A stretch of 6,297 nt of DNA, taken from assembly GCA_028696365.1 (NCBI GenBank), contig JAQVHG010000133.1, positions 1 through 6,297 of the forward strand, written 5' to 3'. The translations under genes and the position numbers were made by a program. The stretch comes from Methanofollis sp. (GTDB lineage Archaea > Halobacteriota > Methanomicrobia > Methanomicrobiales > Methanofollaceae). Each line of letters starts with the position of its first letter. Within the stretch, counting starts at the first letter, position 1. Shown here in pieces: positions 5,386 through 6,297 of this stretch. The notes below the pieces were generated by a model, which ran no database searches, was not told the DNA's origin, and saw only the letters and a list, made by a program, of their open reading frames with translations.

Positions 5386-5524
5386 GTTTTTAAGGCTTTG
5401 TAGAAAACCCCAGGGTAGAACTCTGTGGCGGGGGGCTTGGCCGCCCCCGGTGAGATGATGGGGAAGGTAGGTGAGTCACGCTCACACCTGGAATTGGTGA
5501 GGATTTCTACAGAGCCGTTTTTAA
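5386..5524. mobile_element. MITE copy D with perfect 8-bp target duplication
   Basis: The element is 5394-5516 (123 bp). Its left end GGCTTTGTAGAAAACCCC and right end GGATTTCTACAGAGCC are inverted repeats. It is flanked by the exact direct repeat GTTTTTAA (5386-5393 and 5517-5524), the clearest target duplication in the window, so this is probably the youngest copy. The core GGGGGGCTTGGCCGCCCCC (5430-5448) forms a GC hairpin and is shared with the palindrome at 1844-1867 and, with changes, with MITE C. No coding capacity is evident. Confidence 0.88.
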
Positions 5525-5552
5525 ATAATTCTCAGAAGGGTTTCTGGAATCC

Positions 5553-5562
5553 TTAAAAAAGA
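5553..5562 (-). terminator. Poly-T end signal after the aminotransferase
   Basis: On the minus strand TCTTTTTTAA lies about 20 bases past the aminotransferase stop. Short T-runs of this sort end transcripts in archaea. No strong hairpin precedes it. Confidence 0.5.
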
Positions 5563-5579
5563 TACAATTAAATTATGAT

Positions 5580-6297
5580 TCACACGCGTGAGGCGATGAC
5601 GTGGGCAAGCCTCTCCATTCCTTCCTTGATGTTTGCATCATCGGCATTGGAGAAGTTGAGGCGGATGGTATTTTCCCCACCGCCGTTTGCATAGAAGGGG
5701 ACGCCAGGCAGGACGGCAACGCCCCCCTTCACCCCGGCATAGAAGACGTCCATCGAGGAGACGCCCTCAGGCAGTGTGACCAGCAGGAACATCCCGCCCT
5801 GCGGGGTGGTGTGGGTGACGCCCGCAGGGAAAAGATCGTCGAGGAGGTCGCACATCAACCGGCAGCGCTCGCCATAGATCGCGGAGACCTTCCTGACATG
5901 GGTGTCGAGGTTGGTCTGGGTGAGGTAGCGGTGGAGGATCATCTGGCAGAGGAAGTTGGAGTGGAGGTCTGCCGCCTGTTTGGCAACATTGAATTGCTTC
6001 AGGATGGGGGCCGGGGCATAGATCCATCCGATTCGCATCCCGGGCGAGACGATCTTTGAGAAGGATCCTGAAATGAGCGCACCGTCAGGGAGGTACTTCT
6101 TCACTGGCAGGCGCGGCTGGCCGTCGAAGAAAAGTTCTCCGAAGGCGTCGTCCTCGTAGAAAACAGTCTCGGAATCTTCAAGGATCCTAGCGATGGCCTG
6201 TCGCTTCTCCTGCGAGTAGGTGAGGCCAGAGGGGTTCTGGGAATTGGGGATTCCATAGAAGAACTTGGGAGCCTTCTCGGCGACCATCTTCTCGAAG
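5580..6297 (-). CDS. PLP-dependent class I/II aminotransferase, C-terminal part
   Basis: The gene runs off the right edge; about 239 residues are visible, and whole proteins of this family are near 400. The reading frame is open through the window edge (FEK before MVAEKAPKFF), so the ATG at 6287 is internal. Visible landmarks, numbered from that Met, are YGIPNSQNPSG (cofactor and substrate Asn), YEDDAFGEL at 44-52 (Asp that pairs with the PLP ring), SGSFSKIVSPGMRIGW at 73-88 with K78 as the Schiff-base lysine, and IRLNFSN at 208-214 whose Arg holds the substrate carboxylate. This pattern matches the 2-aminoadipate/aromatic (LysN, MocR-type catalytic domain) group of aminotransferases; the exact substrate is not readable. 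The usual EDDPYGEL appears here as EDDAFGEL, a conservative change. The DNA is GC-rich, like the VOC gene and unlike the nuclease. A poly-T run follows. Confidence 0.92.
   Translation of the reverse strand, partial: FEKMVAEKAPKFFYGIPNSQNPSGLTYSQEKRQAIARILEDSETVFYEDDAFGELFFDGQPRLPVKKYLPDGALISGSFSKIVSPGMRIGWIYAPAPILKQFNVAKQAADLHSNFLCQMILHRYLTQTNLDTHVRKVSAIYGERCRLMCDLLDDLFPAGVTHTTPQGGMFLLVTLPEGVSSMDVFYAGVKGGVAVLPGVPFYANGGGENTIRLNFSNADDANIKEGMERLAHVIASRV

Noticed and set aside
5601..6059. 152-codon plus-strand frame opposite the aminotransferase
   Set aside because: It lies wholly within a well-supported aminotransferase and shows no domain; it is a shadow of GC-rich coding DNA.
1..6297. CRISPR array, tRNA or rRNA gene, full transposase
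   Set aside because: I looked for regularly spaced direct repeats, cloverleaf-like arms and transposase motifs and saw none.

Overview
The window reads as an accessory stretch of a euryarchaeal chromosome, most likely a methanogen of the Methanomicrobiales type (inference). The reasons are TATA-type promoter candidates, short poly-T ends after genes, a CooC/MinD-like ATPase, a LysN-type aminotransferase, and GC-rich housekeeping genes around a more AT-rich interior. No 16S rRNA or other marker is present, so the taxon is a guess.

Layout. Positions 1-300 hold the left edge, a short inverted-repeat element (MITE A) and a promoter candidate. Positions 303-1296 hold a plus-strand pair with overlapping ends: a VOC/glyoxalase-fold protein and a two-helix membrane protein resembling DUF6141. 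Positions 1297-2550 have no convincing gene but contain GC-rich palindromes, a degenerate MITE-like segment (B) and a clear, older MITE (C). Positions 2555-4725 carry two minus-strand genes: a MinD/CooC-like ATPase with both P-loop lysines replaced by arginine, and an Mrr-type restriction endonuclease with two N-terminal HARE-HTH-like winged helices. The 404 bases between them hold a promoter candidate and a doubtful small ORF. Positions 4726-5579 are a leader, an AT-rich promoter-like tract, a stretch with nothing recognisable, and the best-preserved MITE (D). Positions 5580-6297 are the C-terminal part of a class I/II PLP aminotransferase that runs off the right edge.

Main observation. A dispersed non-coding element family is visible in at least three copies. 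Its ends are near GGCTCTGTAGAAA.CC in inverted orientation. The copies are 123-251 bp long, carry GC-rich hairpin cores (two share a related core) and are flanked by 8-bp AT-rich direct repeats (perfect at MITE D, 7/8 at A, 6/8 at C). The GG..CTGT ends and 8-bp duplications suggest mobilisation by an IS6-like transposase, but none is in the window. One copy lies just upstream of the VOC promoter and another sits at the stop codon of the ATPase gene.

The genes do not form an obvious single pathway. The VOC and DUF6141-like genes are probably co-transcribed. The Mrr-like nuclease is a probable defence gene. The odd ATPase on the same strand could be its partner or an unrelated orphan; the sequence does not decide this.
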